This document shows, in pieces, positions 13,546 to 27,076 of a stretch of 64,000 nucleotides of DNA (position 1 is the first letter of the stretch; the number at the start of each line of letters is the position of its first letter). The stretch comes from Plasmodium brasilianum. Its lineage: Eukaryota; Apicomplexa; Aconoidasida; Haemosporida; Plasmodiidae. The stretch lies in assembly GCF_023973825.1 (NCBI RefSeq), contig NC_090115.1:124001-188000 (forward strand), read 5' to 3'. The translations under genes and the position numbers were made by a program. The notes under the pieces were generated by a model that worked only from the letters and a program-made list of their open reading frames with translations, did no database searches and was not told the DNA's origin.

Positions 13546-14490
13546 AGATAGATAGATATACGTATACATGTACGTATACATATATATATAACGGATAATG
13601 GATTAATTTGTTGTGCAAAAAAAAATAAAAAGCATAAAAATTTTAATTTATTTAAATTAGACACAAAAATAAGTGAACAAAAACAAAAAAGAGATATATT
13701 GAATAATATTTTGACTTAATATGTCCGTGCTACGTAATAACTAATAATTTAACTATATTTTTATCAGATTTTTCTACATGCCATTTTTATGTATATTTTT
13801 TTTTTATTTAATATTCTTTACATTCTTCTGTTCCAACATGCGCTTTAATACAGTTTGGACAAGCATCTGACGTATAAGAAAGGACCAACACATGTGTAAG
13901 GTTTTGATCCGCATATTTAGTATCATAGTAAATACTTATTCCGTGGGTAGAAAACCTCCCTTTAGTATTTACTTTATGCATAGGTTATAGATTTCCTTTT
14001 ATGTTAACGCATAAGCGCATTTTTACTGTAATGTAGTTACAAAGGCGTTTGTCATTTTGGTATATATTTCTTTTACATTTGCAGCAACAGTGATATGCCA
14101 ATTACATATGTATGTGTTTATACATATATATATATACATTTATTATTATCATATTCACATATCGAAATAGTATTTTAATTTTTTTCCCCTATGTATCCAA
14201 GTTCCATCTTTAATATGCTGCATATTCTTAACGTGTTTAGGTTTATAAATAGTACATTATTATTAACCCCCTCTCCCTTTTTTTTTTTTTCTCATTTCCC
14301 TTATTTCTTATTTAATAAAATGCTGCTCATTCTATCTATGCCTCATGTTGTACTAGCAGCACAAGGCGGATTATTATTATTCCGTCTTCCACGTATAATA
14401 TGTATGTATGTATATATTACATACGTATGTATTATATTGCATATATATATATAATATATATATGTATGTGTGTATGTATGCATGTACGAA
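9719..14490. other. AT-rich spacer
   Basis: No intact gene was found between the hydrolase pseudogene and the 3' end of PIR A. The spacer includes (TA)n near 10240-10275 and 11800-11830, a 38-base A-run at 11252-11289, a weak minus-strand relic at 11947-12140 and a less AT-rich island at 13830-14100 that carries an inverted repeat. ORFs at 13102-13618 are TA and GATA repeat shadows. Confidence 0.5.
11947..12140 (-). pseudogene. Weak coding relic
   Basis: The minus strand ends in a polar segment, DLNKLNENFNGDAKQFDKVH, closed by TAA at 11947-11949. A hydrophobic stretch and one in-frame TAA lie upstream in the same frame. The composition is protein-like against this background. No family is recognised, and the opposite strand also holds an ORF, so confidence is low. 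Confidence 0.2.
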
Positions 14491-16287
14491 TTATCTGCTT
14501 TCCATATAATTCGAGCTCGAAACACTTGGGATGCTCAAGTATGAATCCGCAAAATCAGTGTTTCCTTCATTCACTTGTTCATGAATTTGTTTTTGTATGT
14601 TTCTCCACAGTTTTCTTGTTTTTCTCTTTCGAGGTTGAACTAGGGATCCCAAAGGGGTAAACTAATATTAAGAAAAAATATAAACAGAATTAAAATTATT
14701 AAAATGAAATGAAATAAAATGAAATGAAGTAAAATAAAATGAAGTAAAATAAAATGAAGTAAAATGAAATGAAGTAAAATAAAATGAAGTAAAATAAAAT
14801 GAAGTAAAATAAAATGAAGTAAAATAAAATGAAGTAATATAAAATAATGATATATGGGTAATATACGTATGTATGGTTGTATGTATGGTCGCATGTATGG
14901 TCGCAGACGTGATAGTGTGCAAATAGCAAAATTAGGGCCAACTCAGGGCAATGAATTCCCTCATGTTGAATTATAAAAATAATTTTACAGGAGTTAACAA
15001 ATTTTATAAATGTAGAATTTTTACTAACCTTATACAAAATGAACATAATTAAAAATATTCCAAACATGGTCAAAAGAACAATTCTTGTATTATCGAATCC
15101 TGACAATTTTCGTATCCCAAATACGTAATTATACAAATATGTATAATCATTCCTTGAGCACTTCACTAGATCGTCAATTGAGGCTTGTTTAGAAGTAACC
15201 ATTCCTAAACTTTTTAAATCATCATACAATATATTTTTATATGATTCAAAAAAGTTATCTGCTTCCATACATATGGGATTTCCATCAAATTGACGAGGAG
15301 AATCACCATCACATGTTGTATATTTATACTTTCTATATATTTGAAGACATTCATTGATAAAATTACAATATTTATTTCTGTCTGAGCTATCTACATCTAA
15401 TATTTTTTTATCAATATTTCCAACATTTTTAGTAAAATAATATAATTTCGTTAAATCGCTTAATTCAACATTGCTCATATAGGAGGCTTTAAATTCATCA
15501 AATTTTTTAGAAATATTAGCTGTAATATATTCTCCAAATTTTGTTATCAAATCTCTCATAGCAACAGAAGAAAAATCTATTCCACGTTTATTTTGAGGAA
15601 ACCATTCCTTAAAGTTATTCCAAATCGATTGAGGATCGCCATCTAAGACACCCCCTTCAATTACATTATCCATAATACTAAATAAATCAATGCAATTTTT
15701 TTTTTCATAATATGAAGAGTTTTCACTAAGATTACTACATAAATTTTCATAATAACTCTTCTCATGATATCCTCCAAAATTTGTAAATTCATACGGTGGC
15801 TTATTTTCCAAAAAGTTATACTAAAAAAGTAAAAGAAAATAAAATGAATAAATTTTATTTATGATCGATTATTAAGTGAACATTGTAAATGTTGCAAATG
15901 TTACAAATGTTGCAAATGTTGCAAATGTTGCAAATGTTGCAAATGTTGCAAATGTTACAAATGTTACAAATGTTACAAATGTTACAAATGTTACAAATGT
16001 TGCAAATGTTGCAAATGTTGCAAATGTTGCAAATGTTGCAAATGTTGCAAATGTTGCAAATGTTGCAAATGTTGCAAATGTTGCAAATGTTGCAAATGTT
16101 GCAAATATTGTAAACATCGCAAATGTTGCAAATATTGTAAACACTCTGATTAGTGTTGTCTTAAATTGTCAAGGTCTAAGCAGCTACTAAAAAAGCTAGC
16201 GACAAATAGTGATTTTAGTATATACATATATATATCTATATATATATAGTTAAATTGTACCTCCGATCCCAATTCTGCAAGAGACAT
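14491..16287 (-). CDS. pir: PIR protein A (3 exons, 329 aa)
   Basis: A PIR-superfamily variant antigen, expected to be exported to or displayed on the infected red cell. Exons: 16287-16261 (MSLAELGSE), 15820-15029 and 14661-14491. The introns have canonical ends and are phase 0 (donors GTACAA and GTTAGT; acceptors TTTTAG and ATTAG). Exon 2 (residues 10-273) opens YNFLENKPPYEF, has Cys in ENLC, NCIDLF, KYCNF, NECLQIY and ICMEAD, and ends in a membrane segment at about 252-272 (FGIFLIMFILYK). Exon 3 (274-329) starts FTPLGS, then a basic region with RKLWRNIQ typical of the cytoplasmic tail. The length fits short PIR proteins. Intron 1 contains a 9-bp minisatellite and intron 2 a 15-bp one. It is the first of six PIR genes on this strand. 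I assigned it by architecture, not by a database search. Confidence 0.9.
14700..14846. repeat. 15-bp minisatellite in PIR A intron 2
   Basis: The unit is approximately aaaatgaagtaaaat, repeated about nine times with small variants. It lies wholly inside the second intron of PIR A. Long minus-strand ORFs reading (FILLH)n or (FYFTS)n come from this repeat and from read-through of the donor site. Confidence 0.85.
15885..16140. repeat. 9-bp minisatellite in PIR A intron 1
   Basis: The unit is caaatgttg, with a run of caaatgtta variants around 15950-16000, in about 26 copies. It lies inside PIR A intron 1 (15821-16260). Because 9 is a multiple of 3, it is open in several frames on both strands and yields spurious ORFs such as (NVA)n, (MLQ)n and (FAT)n. 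Confidence 0.9.
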
Positions 16288-17337
16288 GTTGTTTCTGGAT
16301 AATTTAGGTAAAATGAAATTAAATAATGATAAAATGTCTATATAATAATTGTCTATTATATCATAGATACTTTATATATTAACAAATAGAATAATCTATT
16401 GACTTATGTATGTACGTATGTATGTATGTATATATATATATATAATATATATATTTATACTCATTCATTTTTTATGTTTTTTCACTAATTTTAGCATAAA
16501 AATATCCCAAAGAAAGAATTAATAATTCTTAGTTATTTATAGGAAAGAACACAACTAAAATAGCACTACATTAATATAACCCTAATATAAAGTAAACCCA
16601 CTTTTAATTATAAAAAAAATATGTTATTATGTAATATGTATTCTATCCTTATATGTTCCTATATGCAACTATATATATTATACTATATATTATGATATAT
16701 ACTATAATATTTTATTTTATTATTTTATTTTATTTTACTAAGATGTTCCATTCAAATAGACAATTTATTTTATATGTCTAACGTCCAAAATAGTATTGGT
16801 CTTCATATTCATCGAAGAACTATTTTATCTTATTTTTTGACCATTATCTAATTTATCCTTAAAAATAAGGTTTACAGAAAAAATATTGCGCATGTAAGAA
16901 ACAAAAAATATATATTGTATACTCTTTCTATTTAATAATTATTTAATAGTTAATAATTATTTAATGGTTAATATTTATTTAATAATAATTATTTAATATA
17001 AAATTTATTATAACATACAAGATAATAACTCCTTAATAAAAGGTATTCTTATCATTACATAATAATAATTATTCTATAACGTTGTTCTAACCCCATAATA
17101 GTATCAGGTAAAATCCATGCATATGCAAATATTAATATTTACGTAAAAAAAAAAAAAAAAAAAAAAATACATAACACAAATGACACTTTTCTAATTATAT
17201 AAAAAAAATATTATCACATAAATAGACATTTTTTATTATTATAATAATCCATTTAGTTTTAAAATATTAAAAAAAATAGTTGTACAATTTTTAAATATAA
17301 TAAGCCCCGTTGTCATTTTTTTTTTTTATTTTATATA

Positions 17338-17378
<41 letters not shown>

Positions 17379-18889
17379 TTATATATATATATTATATATA
17401 TGTTGTGTTTATCGCCCATTATTCGCATTTACTGATTTATTTGAACAGTAAAAAAGTAAGGAAACAATTTATTATCATGTTATAACGAAATTTATGTCGA
17501 ATTAAAAAAAAAAAAAATTGGGGAAAAATTGCGGACAATTATTTTATGGATAATAATTTTAAAAATGAGGGGGAGAAAATATGTTTTCTATATTTCTGTG
17601 GACATATAAAATAAAAATATTTTGTATGCAAATTTTAATTAAAAAAAAATTAATATAATTTTATATAAAAAAAATTAATTTATTTTATATTATATAAAAA
17701 ATGTATTATTATTTATAATATATTTTTTTATTTCTTTTTCAAGTATATAATTATGAAATATAATATTAAGCCAAAAAAAAATAATGCATCAAAATTTTGA
17801 ATTTTCCTATATTATGATATAACAAAAATACGTATTTCGTCCTCCATTTTTATTAGAATTCTAATAAATAAAGGTATTACATTTTTAGAGAAAAAAAAAA
17901 AAAAAAAGTGTTAAAACAATTCCCTTTCATTTTTTTTCCTGTTTTACAAGTAAATATTACGCAATAATGATACAAGGAAGTATCAATAAGTATATATATA
18001 TATTTATTATGTATGTATGTATGCATGTATCGCCTTAATAAGTCCATTTAATACCTTAAAAGGGTTAAACATGTCTGACAAAAATATTTCCAAAAGAATT
18101 GCTATTCTTTTTTATATGGTCATGAGAACTTTTCATTTCTTGAAGTACAACACGGAGATTCAAAAAAATAATACATTACATTTTTTTTTTTTTAGTTAAA
18201 TTTTATGTTCCGGGTTTGGAAAATAATCCATTTTATCCTATTTAACTGTAATGAAAATATATGTTGTATATATTTTGTATTATATATGTATGTACATATA
18301 TATATATATATCATATACATTTTTATCATAATAATATAGCTTATCATTTATCCCATTTTTACTTTTAAAAAAGGCTTAGTTGTAAGAGTACTAAAGTAGT
18401 GCGTTAAAAGCGTATTTTCCACATTTGCTAAAAAAAAATTTTATACTAATAAGTATTTTAAAATATTGCCCAAAAATATTGTGTAAATGCATAAAAGCAC
18501 ATATGCATAGAAGCATAGATGCACAAAAGCGTAAATACATAAAAATATAAAAGCATAAACAAATTCAATAGTATACATATCAGTAATATATTCTGAGTTA
18601 ACGTACTATTTCTAATTTTTATAAATAATGACTTGCACATTTTGAGAGGGAAAACTAATTACCATTTTAGCATATGCCATTTTTCATTATCGGAACTGTA
18701 ATGTCTTCTGATGAAAATTAACGAAATATCGAAACGGTTTTAAATCGTTTCTTATTTTACTTGTTTTACTTATTTTACTTATTTTACTTATTTTCCTCAT
18801 TTTATTTTATTAAAATTTTAATTTGATTTGATTTGACTTAATTTGATTTGATTTGACTTAATTTGATTTAATTTGATTTGTTTTGTTTT

Positions 18890-19375
18890 TCGTTGAAATT
18901 TTCGAGACAATTGTTTTCACCTGAACTGATTAAAGGGCATGAGTAGGCATTTATATTAATACTCATTCTTTTAAAAGTTTCGTCTTTTTAATTATTTTTA
19001 AATTTACCAAAAGTTTATTATAACTTAAATTTTGAATATATTAACTTTTGTTCACTTAATTTGTACTTGTATAAACGACCAATTTGTGCTTCAAATTTGA
19101 GCCTTAGACTTTTTCTGTTTTCCCTTCTTTTTACTATGAACAAAATTTAGGCTTATATTCATACTGCGGTACATTAATAAGAAGTATAATAAAACTCGTA
19201 ATTTTTTTTAACAATTCTTTGAATATTTTTATTGCATATTTCGTTCATTTTCGTTTTCCAACGGTCATCATAAATATTGTTTTGAAAAAAATTCAAATAT
19301 TATAATTTTACGAAAATGAAAATTTCGTATCCTTTTAAAAATCATAATACTGGACGACCATAATATATGAACAGT
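18890..19375. repeat. Duplicated spacer block, copy 1
   Basis: This block aligns by eye with 25595-26063. Shared landmarks include tttgagccttagactttttc (from 19096, and 25799 in copy 2), a preceding acaaacgacc/ataaacgacc word, a following aaattttaggttt-like word and a terminal cataatrtatg. The plus strand of copy 1 holds about 65 open codons after 19110 with hydrophobic content (including NSLNIFIAYFVHFRF). Copy 2 keeps similar residues but has a stop. It lies 2.6 kb upstream of PIR A. Confidence 0.7.
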
Positions 19376-19444
19376 TCAGGTTGCCTTATATCCAAAAAGA
19401 GGATGTCACTATTAATTTAACTGAACAGCATAGTCATAATATTT

Positions 19445-19810
19445 TCATATTATTTTCGTACGTCCTTACTATTTTCTTACTTATTATTTTCGTACGTCCT
19501 TACTATTTTCTTACTTATTATTTTCGTACGTCCTTACTATTTTCTTACTTATTATTTTCGTACGTCCTTACTATTTTCTTACTTATTATTTTCGTACGTC
19601 CTTACTATTTTCTTACTTATTATTTTCGTACGTCCTTACTATTTTCTTACTTATTATTTCCGTACTAATTATTTCCGTACTAATTATTTCCGTACTTATT
19701 ATTTCCGTACTTATTATTTCCGTACTTATTATTTCCGTACTAATTATTTCCGTACTTATTATTTCCGTACTTATTATTTCCGTACTTAATATTTCCGTAC
19801 TTAATATATC
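19445..19810. repeat. Compound minisatellite (34-bp then 15-bp units)
   Basis: About six copies of a 34-bp unit (core cgtacgtccttactattttc) run to about 19655. They grade into about ten copies of a 15-bp unit, tttccgtacttatta and variants. The shorter unit looks like an internal deletion of the longer one. The plus-strand ORF at 19381-19668 is a by-product. Confidence 0.9.
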
Positions 19811-21581
19811 CCTACTTTCTTATTATTTGCGTACTTACTATTTCCTTAACCTCTTTGTAATTCTTGCCTATGCATTATGCCATGGCCTCAAATATTTTGA
19901 TGAGTATCCATTTTTTTACAATTATTTACAAATGCACGTTCAGAATAGCTTTAATGGATTTTAATAAATTATCCTTCAATATAATAGTTTAGTTAATATC
20001 GTTTTATTATATGTATGACTTTATGCCAATTTCTTAACAGAGCGTAATATAGGACTATATATGCATAAGACAGTATGATCAATCAAATACAGGTAAATCT
20101 TCGTAGTATATACTATATACCTATTTTGTTTAAGATAAACAAAAATATGTCAAAGTTTATAATTTTAATAAATAATTTTTTATAACTGATAAATATATAT
20201 TTAAAATTAAATTTTATTTTTAAGTTTATATTATGTTCCAAAATAAAAAAAAAAAAAAAATCATTAAAAAAAAATTTAGAACCTTATAACATAAAGAAAT
20301 ATTAAAGTTAAACTACTCCAGCCAAATTAAACATAATAAAATCGTAATAAAATGTACTAAAATGTACTTAAATGTACTAAAAAAATATATGTACATATAC
20401 ATAAACAAGAAAATTTTCAACAGTGAATTATGCATATTTTAACTACAATATTAGTTATTGAATGAACATGTATAGGTCTATAACAAAAAACATATATAAC
20501 ATAAGTATATATTACAGTACAAACACAAAACTAACAGGTACGCATCAAACTTTAGTAGGAACACATAATGCTGCATTTCATTAATAAACACAAATATAGT
20601 TGATCTTAAAAATGTTTTAAACGAACATACGTAAAGAAAAGTGTATGAAACAAATTAGACCGTCTTGACTATATAAATACAAAAAATAAATTCATAAAAA
20701 GTAGGTATGCATATATATATATATAGCTACTTATAGTGACGAGGTTATTAAAAAATGATAAATAAATTATTTTTAGTATATGAAAATTCTTACACATTTA
20801 ATAATATGTTGTTTTTAAACAAATATAATTATATTCATCCGAATTGAAATAAGTTAAAAAAAAAAAAAAAAATGAAAATGAAAATGAAAACGAAAATGAA
20901 AACAAAAACAAAAAAATATAAACGAATTTTCGAATTTTCTCAAAAATATTTAATTCATTCGTATGAGTTGTTATTTAATAAATGACTCACATTAGGTTCA
21001 TCTTTGTTAAATTGTCCTCCCATCTTAATATATATTTATAATTACCTACATATTGTCCATTATAATATTATAAATTTTAATGTTTTTCCCTATGTATAAC
21101 AATTATTCGAAAAGCTAATAGTACTTCACAAGAATATAATTATATATATATATATATGTACATCAATATATATATTCATGCTGTTGTAGAAGTACCATAT
21201 ATAATGTTTCTTTTCTGTCCAATTTTTCATGCACAATTTTAAAATTTTTACATTTTAATCTTACACTAATTTTTTCCCCCCATTTAGGTAACCTATACTG
21301 GCTATACCATCCTATATATATGCACCATTTCAATAATATCAATAATTTCGATCATATCTATAATTGTGTTATTTGTATTGCTTGGCATATAAGCATGTAG
21401 TGATAACCGAACAATACCAATAATTATTAGGATTATATCTATTCCAACTGATTAAATATTTATGTAGCTGTTCAACCTAGCACCTTTAATATTTACTATA
21501 GAAAAAAGTACAAATATTTTAAATAAATATACCCTTATATTTACATATTTGCACATTTACATATATTTACATATTTACATA

Positions 21582-21599
<18 letters not shown>

Positions 21600-21616
<17 letters not shown>

Positions 21617-22344
21617 AGATACTTCATCTTGTATATATGGTGCATCCACACGTTTGCTTCTTAATGGAAAGACTTTCACCTATACCATGGTGAAGTACTG
21701 GTATTTCTATATTCGTATTTGTTTGTTTGTTTTTTCTAAAACAATATACATTACAAAATAAATTAATATATTACCGTGGCACTCATTTTGAAATACAATT
21801 AACGCCTTATTAATCCATCATTTTTTATTACCATATTACATAATGTACAAGTATTAGTAAAATAAAGTCTTCATCAAATATATCAACATATTTGGAGTTG
21901 GTAACCCTAACTAATATTTGTACATAATGAATAACTTTACCGTATTTTTTTACCACTGTAATATGTGCTATATATTTTTTGTCTACTTTTGCCAATAATT
22001 ATTAGTATATATGTAAATTATATATTATACCATATTACTTAAATGTCAAATATACTTAACTGGTATTACCTATTTTGTCGTGCATGCATCTTCATCATTC
22101 AGTCAGTACGAAGCAAATACATATTATATATATCATTATTTCTATATATCTATATTTCGCAGTATACCCTCTCACATCTTGCATTTTTCTATATACCAAA
22201 AATTAACCTTTATACTGTTGTTTCTCTTTTATTCAACATAATGATATAGTTAACCGTAGTATCTTCATCCCCCCTAGATATTTCAGCACTTGCCTTATCT
22301 TTTAATGATCTACATTATATCATGCCATCCCATTGCTTCATCAT
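21600..22344 (-). pseudogene. Decayed gene remnants downstream of PIR B
   Basis: In one minus-strand frame, an ATG at 22344 is followed by MKQWDGMI, a stop, then about 34 open codons containing SLKDKASAEISRGDEDTTV, a stop, and later KNARCERVYCEI. Further on, around 21620-21700, the minus strand reads VKVFPLRSKRVDAPYIQDEV. These are charged, Cys-containing peptides unlike random AT-rich translation. The reading is broken by many stops. I do not recognise a family. Confidence 0.35.
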
Positions 22345-22445
22345 TTTTGGTTTATATGCACAAATGGAAATACATTGAACATTAAACTTACATAAATGTA
22401 TATATTTTATGCATGTATGCATGTATATATATATACATATATGTG

Positions 22446-23793
22446 TTAATAAAGACTCTGTGAAGAAGATGAAGAAGTATAATCCATATAATTTGGTATA
22501 TGCCTAGCACTTTCCTCACTTTGACTATCATCATTAATAAATTTATTTTCAGCATTTCTTTCTATGTTCCTCCAAATTCTTCTTGTTCTTCGATATTGCG
22601 GATTTATATAAGAACTCAAAGGAGTAAACTGATATTAAGACAAAAAATGAAAAAAAAAAAAAAAAAAAAAGATATATATACGTACTCACGTATGTATGTT
22701 CTCATGTATACTGATAACTGAAGACAAAACAAAACATGCTAATGGTTTATACAAATTGTTCCGAAATAATCATATTAGTAAACTATTTTTACTAACCTTA
22801 TATAAAAAGAAAAGAATCAAAAAAACTCCAAAAATGGAAAAAACTGTTATTACTCCTTTTCCTGTTTTTGTTAATTCTGAACTACTTCTAAAAAAACTAT
22901 GAAAATTATTTCTAAATGGGTCTTCTGATGAGCACAATATTGCATCAGTAATTGAATGCTTCGGTTCAAGTTTATCTAAGTTTTGCAAATATTTTATATG
23001 GAGGTATAGTTTCTCTCCATATTGTGCCAAAAAATTTTTTACTTCTATACATATGGTGCTACCACTAGATTTATCATTTATATTATAATTCGAGCATTTA
23101 CCATTTTGATATTTTCTTACTATTTCAAGACAATGATTAATAAACCAACAACATATATTATTATTTTTATCATGTGCGTTACTAATCATTCTATTAATAT
23201 TTCCAAGGTTTTCCACAAAATAATACAACATCATTGTGTCTATAACTTCTTCTTCCGTCCCATTTAAATTCTTATATTTATTAAAATTTTTCACATAATT
23301 TTCTTCAACAATTTTTCCAAAAGTATCTATGAAATTGTCCATTGCAGTGGAAGAATAAACCTTGTTCTCCGGTTTATATGAAATAACATTTCTAAAACTA
23401 TTCCAGATATTGCTAAATTTACCATGTGATAAATCTAAAATGTTCTCTAAGTTATCTAAAATAGTATGTAACTTAACGCAATTCTCTTTACTTTTGTGCA
23501 GCCCAAATCCATTGATATTAATACATTCTGTTGTTCTATAAGCATCATTAACAATCCCTCGCAAACTGTCAAAATTATATTCGGGCCAATTTTCCAAAAA
23601 ATATAACTAAAAAGTGAGAAGGAGGAAATATAAAAATATAGAAATATATAAGGTATAACATTAACACTCATTTAGTAGAAAGAATCCTTTCATTGTATAT
23701 AAGGAACAATGGATAATATATTTTAAAATAATTGTAGCACAAATTAATTTTGGGAAATTAACATACCTGACGTTTTATTTGTTTTACGGACAT
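22446..23793 (-). CDS. pir: PIR protein B (3 exons, 339 aa)
   Basis: A PIR-superfamily protein. Exons: 23793-23767 (MSVKQIKRQ), 23606-22797 and 22628-22446, with phase-0 introns of 160 and 168 bp (donors GTATGT and GTTAGT; acceptors TTTTAG and ATATCAG). Exon 2 (10-279) starts LYFLENWPEYNFDSLRGI and shows the family pattern: ENCVKLH, LYYFVENLGN, CCWFINHCLEI, ICIEVKNF. It ends in a membrane segment at about 257-277 (FGVFLILFFLYK). Exon 3 (280-339) begins FTPLSS, has RRIWRNIE and finishes in a Ser-rich tail (SSSSSQSLY). Unlike most of its neighbours it has compact introns with no minisatellite. It is 8-9 kb from the next PIR genes by start-to-start distance. It looks intact. Confidence 0.9.
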
Positions 23794-25336
23794 TTTATAT
23801 TTCCATAGATGCAAATAAAACAAAAAAAGTATTTTGTGTTCTCATAAAAATGTATGTATCAAAAAAAATAACAACATACAAATCTGCATAAACTTCTCTC
23901 TTTTTTTTTTTTTTTTTTTTTGAGCACAAATTAATAAAAAAAAAAAAAAATATGTTTTGTAAACAAGAACGTTTTACAATTACATTTAAAGAGCATTGTA
24001 GTATGCACTATTTTTTATTATATCATTTAAAATGGGCAATTACAAATTTATAAAAAAAAAAAAATAGAGTAAAATTAAAGTAAAAAATAAATATAATAAA
24101 TATAATAGCTTATAAAATGAAAATATGTAAAACAAATTAAAATAAAGTAAAACAATTAGCAAAAAAACATTGGAAACATCATATACAATTAATAGTAAAA
24201 ATATTATTCCATCAAAATTTCCCTTTTATATCAAATATATATCATTATTTCATTAACAATTTTCCAAAAACTGGTTTACAAAATTTTTTTAAGTACAAAT
24301 ATATATAAAAGTTTACACTTAGTATTCATTGAGGCAATCCATAATTAATTACCCTTTTTATCTATGTAAAATATTCTTATGTGATAAAATAAACTAATTA
24401 CTTTAAAAATCTTAAAATTTAATTTTTTTTATCATCAATTTTATTTTTATTATGTATTATATTAACTTATTTAAAAAATTTACATAATTAATTTTTAGTC
24501 AATTTTGGCTCTACAACTCTATATATATATTAGGTTAGTAATATTCAAGATGTTCTAATGTAGCATTCTAAAATTTAAGTAAATGAAAATTGATATTTTT
24601 AAAGAATAACAATTATTTTTTTATCTTTTTTTTAATTTTGCACATATAAATAATTATACATTAAAATATGTCAATATTTATTACCTTAATGTTCATTGTG
24701 TAATAATAATACTTTCTTCACAATCAAATATCAACTATTTCATGTAAACGTTTTTTCAAATTACGTAAAATACTATATAAAAAAAATAACAAGATGTTAA
24801 ATATTAATTCTAAAAATTTTATATATGCATTTATATGTATACTTACGGGTATAATTTTTTTTTTTCGTTTTATATGTTGTTATATATTATTTTACTATTT
24901 TGCGCATATCTACCATTACATGTTTAAGGCAGTGATACATAGTAGTATTGTAATGAATTAATTTAACATATATATATATATGTATATATATATACATGTA
25001 TATATGTACAGAAAAAAAAGTACATTAGGAAATTATGGTAAATATAGTGTATAATTTGAACACATTTTTTACCTAATTTGTTGTTTATACATAACGGAAC
25101 GATAACCATATCTTTTTCTTTTCATGCATAAGACATAAATATTTTTATCCATATTGGCATGATAACTATTATTATTTCTTATTATCGTAATTTATTTCCC
25201 ATTTCATGAGAATGTTACAAGGTGAAAGACATCTTTTTAATGCTCGCTCCAAGGAAATGTATGTATCTTGCTTAATTATGCAAAAACTTATAAATGTATA
25301 TACTAAAAGTATGTACATAAATATATACACATATAA

Positions 25337-25380
<44 letters not shown>

Positions 25381-25594
25381 GTTTGTGATAAAATAAATTA
25401 CATTTGGATATTATTGCAAATAGTATTCATATTTTTACTCTGATCTTTTACTTCACCTTTGTTGGTTTTATTTATAAAAGAAAGCTAAATAATTTTTTTT
25501 TAATATTTTCTCCTCAGCTCATTTTATAAAAAATTTGTATGGTTCGTGTTTTTTTTTTTTTTTTTTTTTTTTATATATATATATATATATATAT

Positions 25595-26063
25595 ACTAAT
25601 TTTCGAAATAATAATTTTCACCATAACTGATTAAATAACATGCTTAGTCATTTTTAATAATACTCATTGTTTTAATATTTCTGTCTACAATAACTATTCT
25701 TAAATTTGTAAAAAAAAAATTTATTATGATTTATTTTGAATAAATTTTTATAAACAAAAATTGTATTTATACAAACGACCAATAATTATTGCTTCGAATT
25801 TGAGCCTTAGACTTTTTCTGTTTCTCCCCTCTTTTTATTATGTACAAATTTTAGGTTTGTATTTGTACGTCAATATATAAATAGGAGTTATAATAAGACT
25901 TGTAATTTTATTTAACAGTTGTATGAATAATTGTATTGCATATTTAGTTAGTGCAGCTGTCTTTTCCTATTCTCATCATAAATACTGTATTGAACAAAAT
26001 TTACGTATTATAAATTTGCAAATATATTTTTAAATATTGTAATATCAGATGATCATAATGTAT
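25595..26063. repeat. Duplicated spacer block, copy 2
   Basis: The partner of 18890-19375, offset by about 6.7 kb in the same orientation. It diverges by point changes and small indels and lies about 1.8 kb upstream of the PIR B start. Its plus strand keeps peptide similarity to copy 1 (for example ILGLYLY against NLGLYSY) but is interrupted by a stop, so any coding capacity is lost here. Confidence 0.7.
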
Positions 26064-26088
26064 GTATTATATATATATATATATTATA

Positions 26089-26119
<31 letters not shown>

Positions 26120-26634
26120 TTATATATATATTATATTTATATTTATTTATAGTTATATATATATTTATATTTATATATATATTTATATATATTTATATTT
26201 ATATATATATTTATATTTATGTTAACATAATTAATGGTATGTATCTAAAAATATATTTTTATTGTTAAATTAATTAAACTGTGCCATTATAATTTCATCT
26301 TTAATCTGTTAGTAATATGTGTCCATTCAATATGTTATGACCATATATAAGTTTTGCCAGTTTTAACACAATATTTCAAGTTTTTATTATTGCTTGTTCA
26401 TAAATTTTTTATTGAATTTAAAAAATGTTCTTTTATTGGTATCATAACTTTTATATATTATACAACATTATTATATGTGTATGTCGTTATACTACACTTT
26501 AGACAACGCATAAAATATGGCTTTACCATTTATATATTATATGATATAATGTTATTATTAAAATAAACTATCAAAAATTATTTAGTGAATAACACGTTTA
26601 CTGTTTCTTATGACATGTTAATATGTACAGAAAT

Positions 26635-26670
<36 letters not shown>

Positions 26671-27076
26671 TATTATTTAACAATTTTAAAAAATTATCTT
26701 AATCGATATCTTAAAATTAAGGGTAATCAAATGTCTATATAAATTAATTTTTAACATAATTCAATTGTTTTTTAAATAAAATTTTCACCTTTTTTTTCCC
26801 TTTTTACAAAATTAATATTCTCTTTCACATATAGATTTTCACGGTTACTATTATCATAAACATAGCAAATATAATCAATATCAAATAATGTAGCTAGCTC
26901 CCAACATTTTTCATATAAAATTTATGGCAAATGACTATTTTTTTTTGATTATTTTGTGCCTTCTGAAATTTCATTAATATATTTAATACCCTTATGTGCA
27001 CAATGAAATATAAATATATACATATATATATAATATACAAATTTCTATTTACTATTGTTGGGTAATAATTTGTTAT

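Larger units (their letters stand above)
16288..22445. other. Spacer between PIR A and PIR B
   Basis: About 6.2 kb with no intact gene. It contains (TA)n near 17340-17400, A-runs at 17144-17167 and 17891-17907, a duplicated block at about 18890-19375 that is also found at 25595-26063, a 34-bp/15-bp minisatellite at 19445-19810, and minus-strand coding relics at about 21600-22344 just beyond the 3' end of PIR B. Confidence 0.5.

Noticed and set aside
14640..14922. Minus-strand ORFs rich in Phe/Ile/Leu/His
   Set aside because: They are read-through of PIR A exon 2 past its donor into the intron 2 minisatellite.
15872..16190. Long ORFs on both strands over the 9-bp array (NVA, MLQ and FAT repeats)
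   Set aside because: They arise because the repeat unit is a multiple of three; the array lies inside intron 1 of PIR A.
26354..26566. 70-codon hydrophobic plus-strand ORF
   Set aside because: It starts from a run of AT-rich codons with no signal-anchor pattern, relative or splice site that I can identify, so I left it as spacer.
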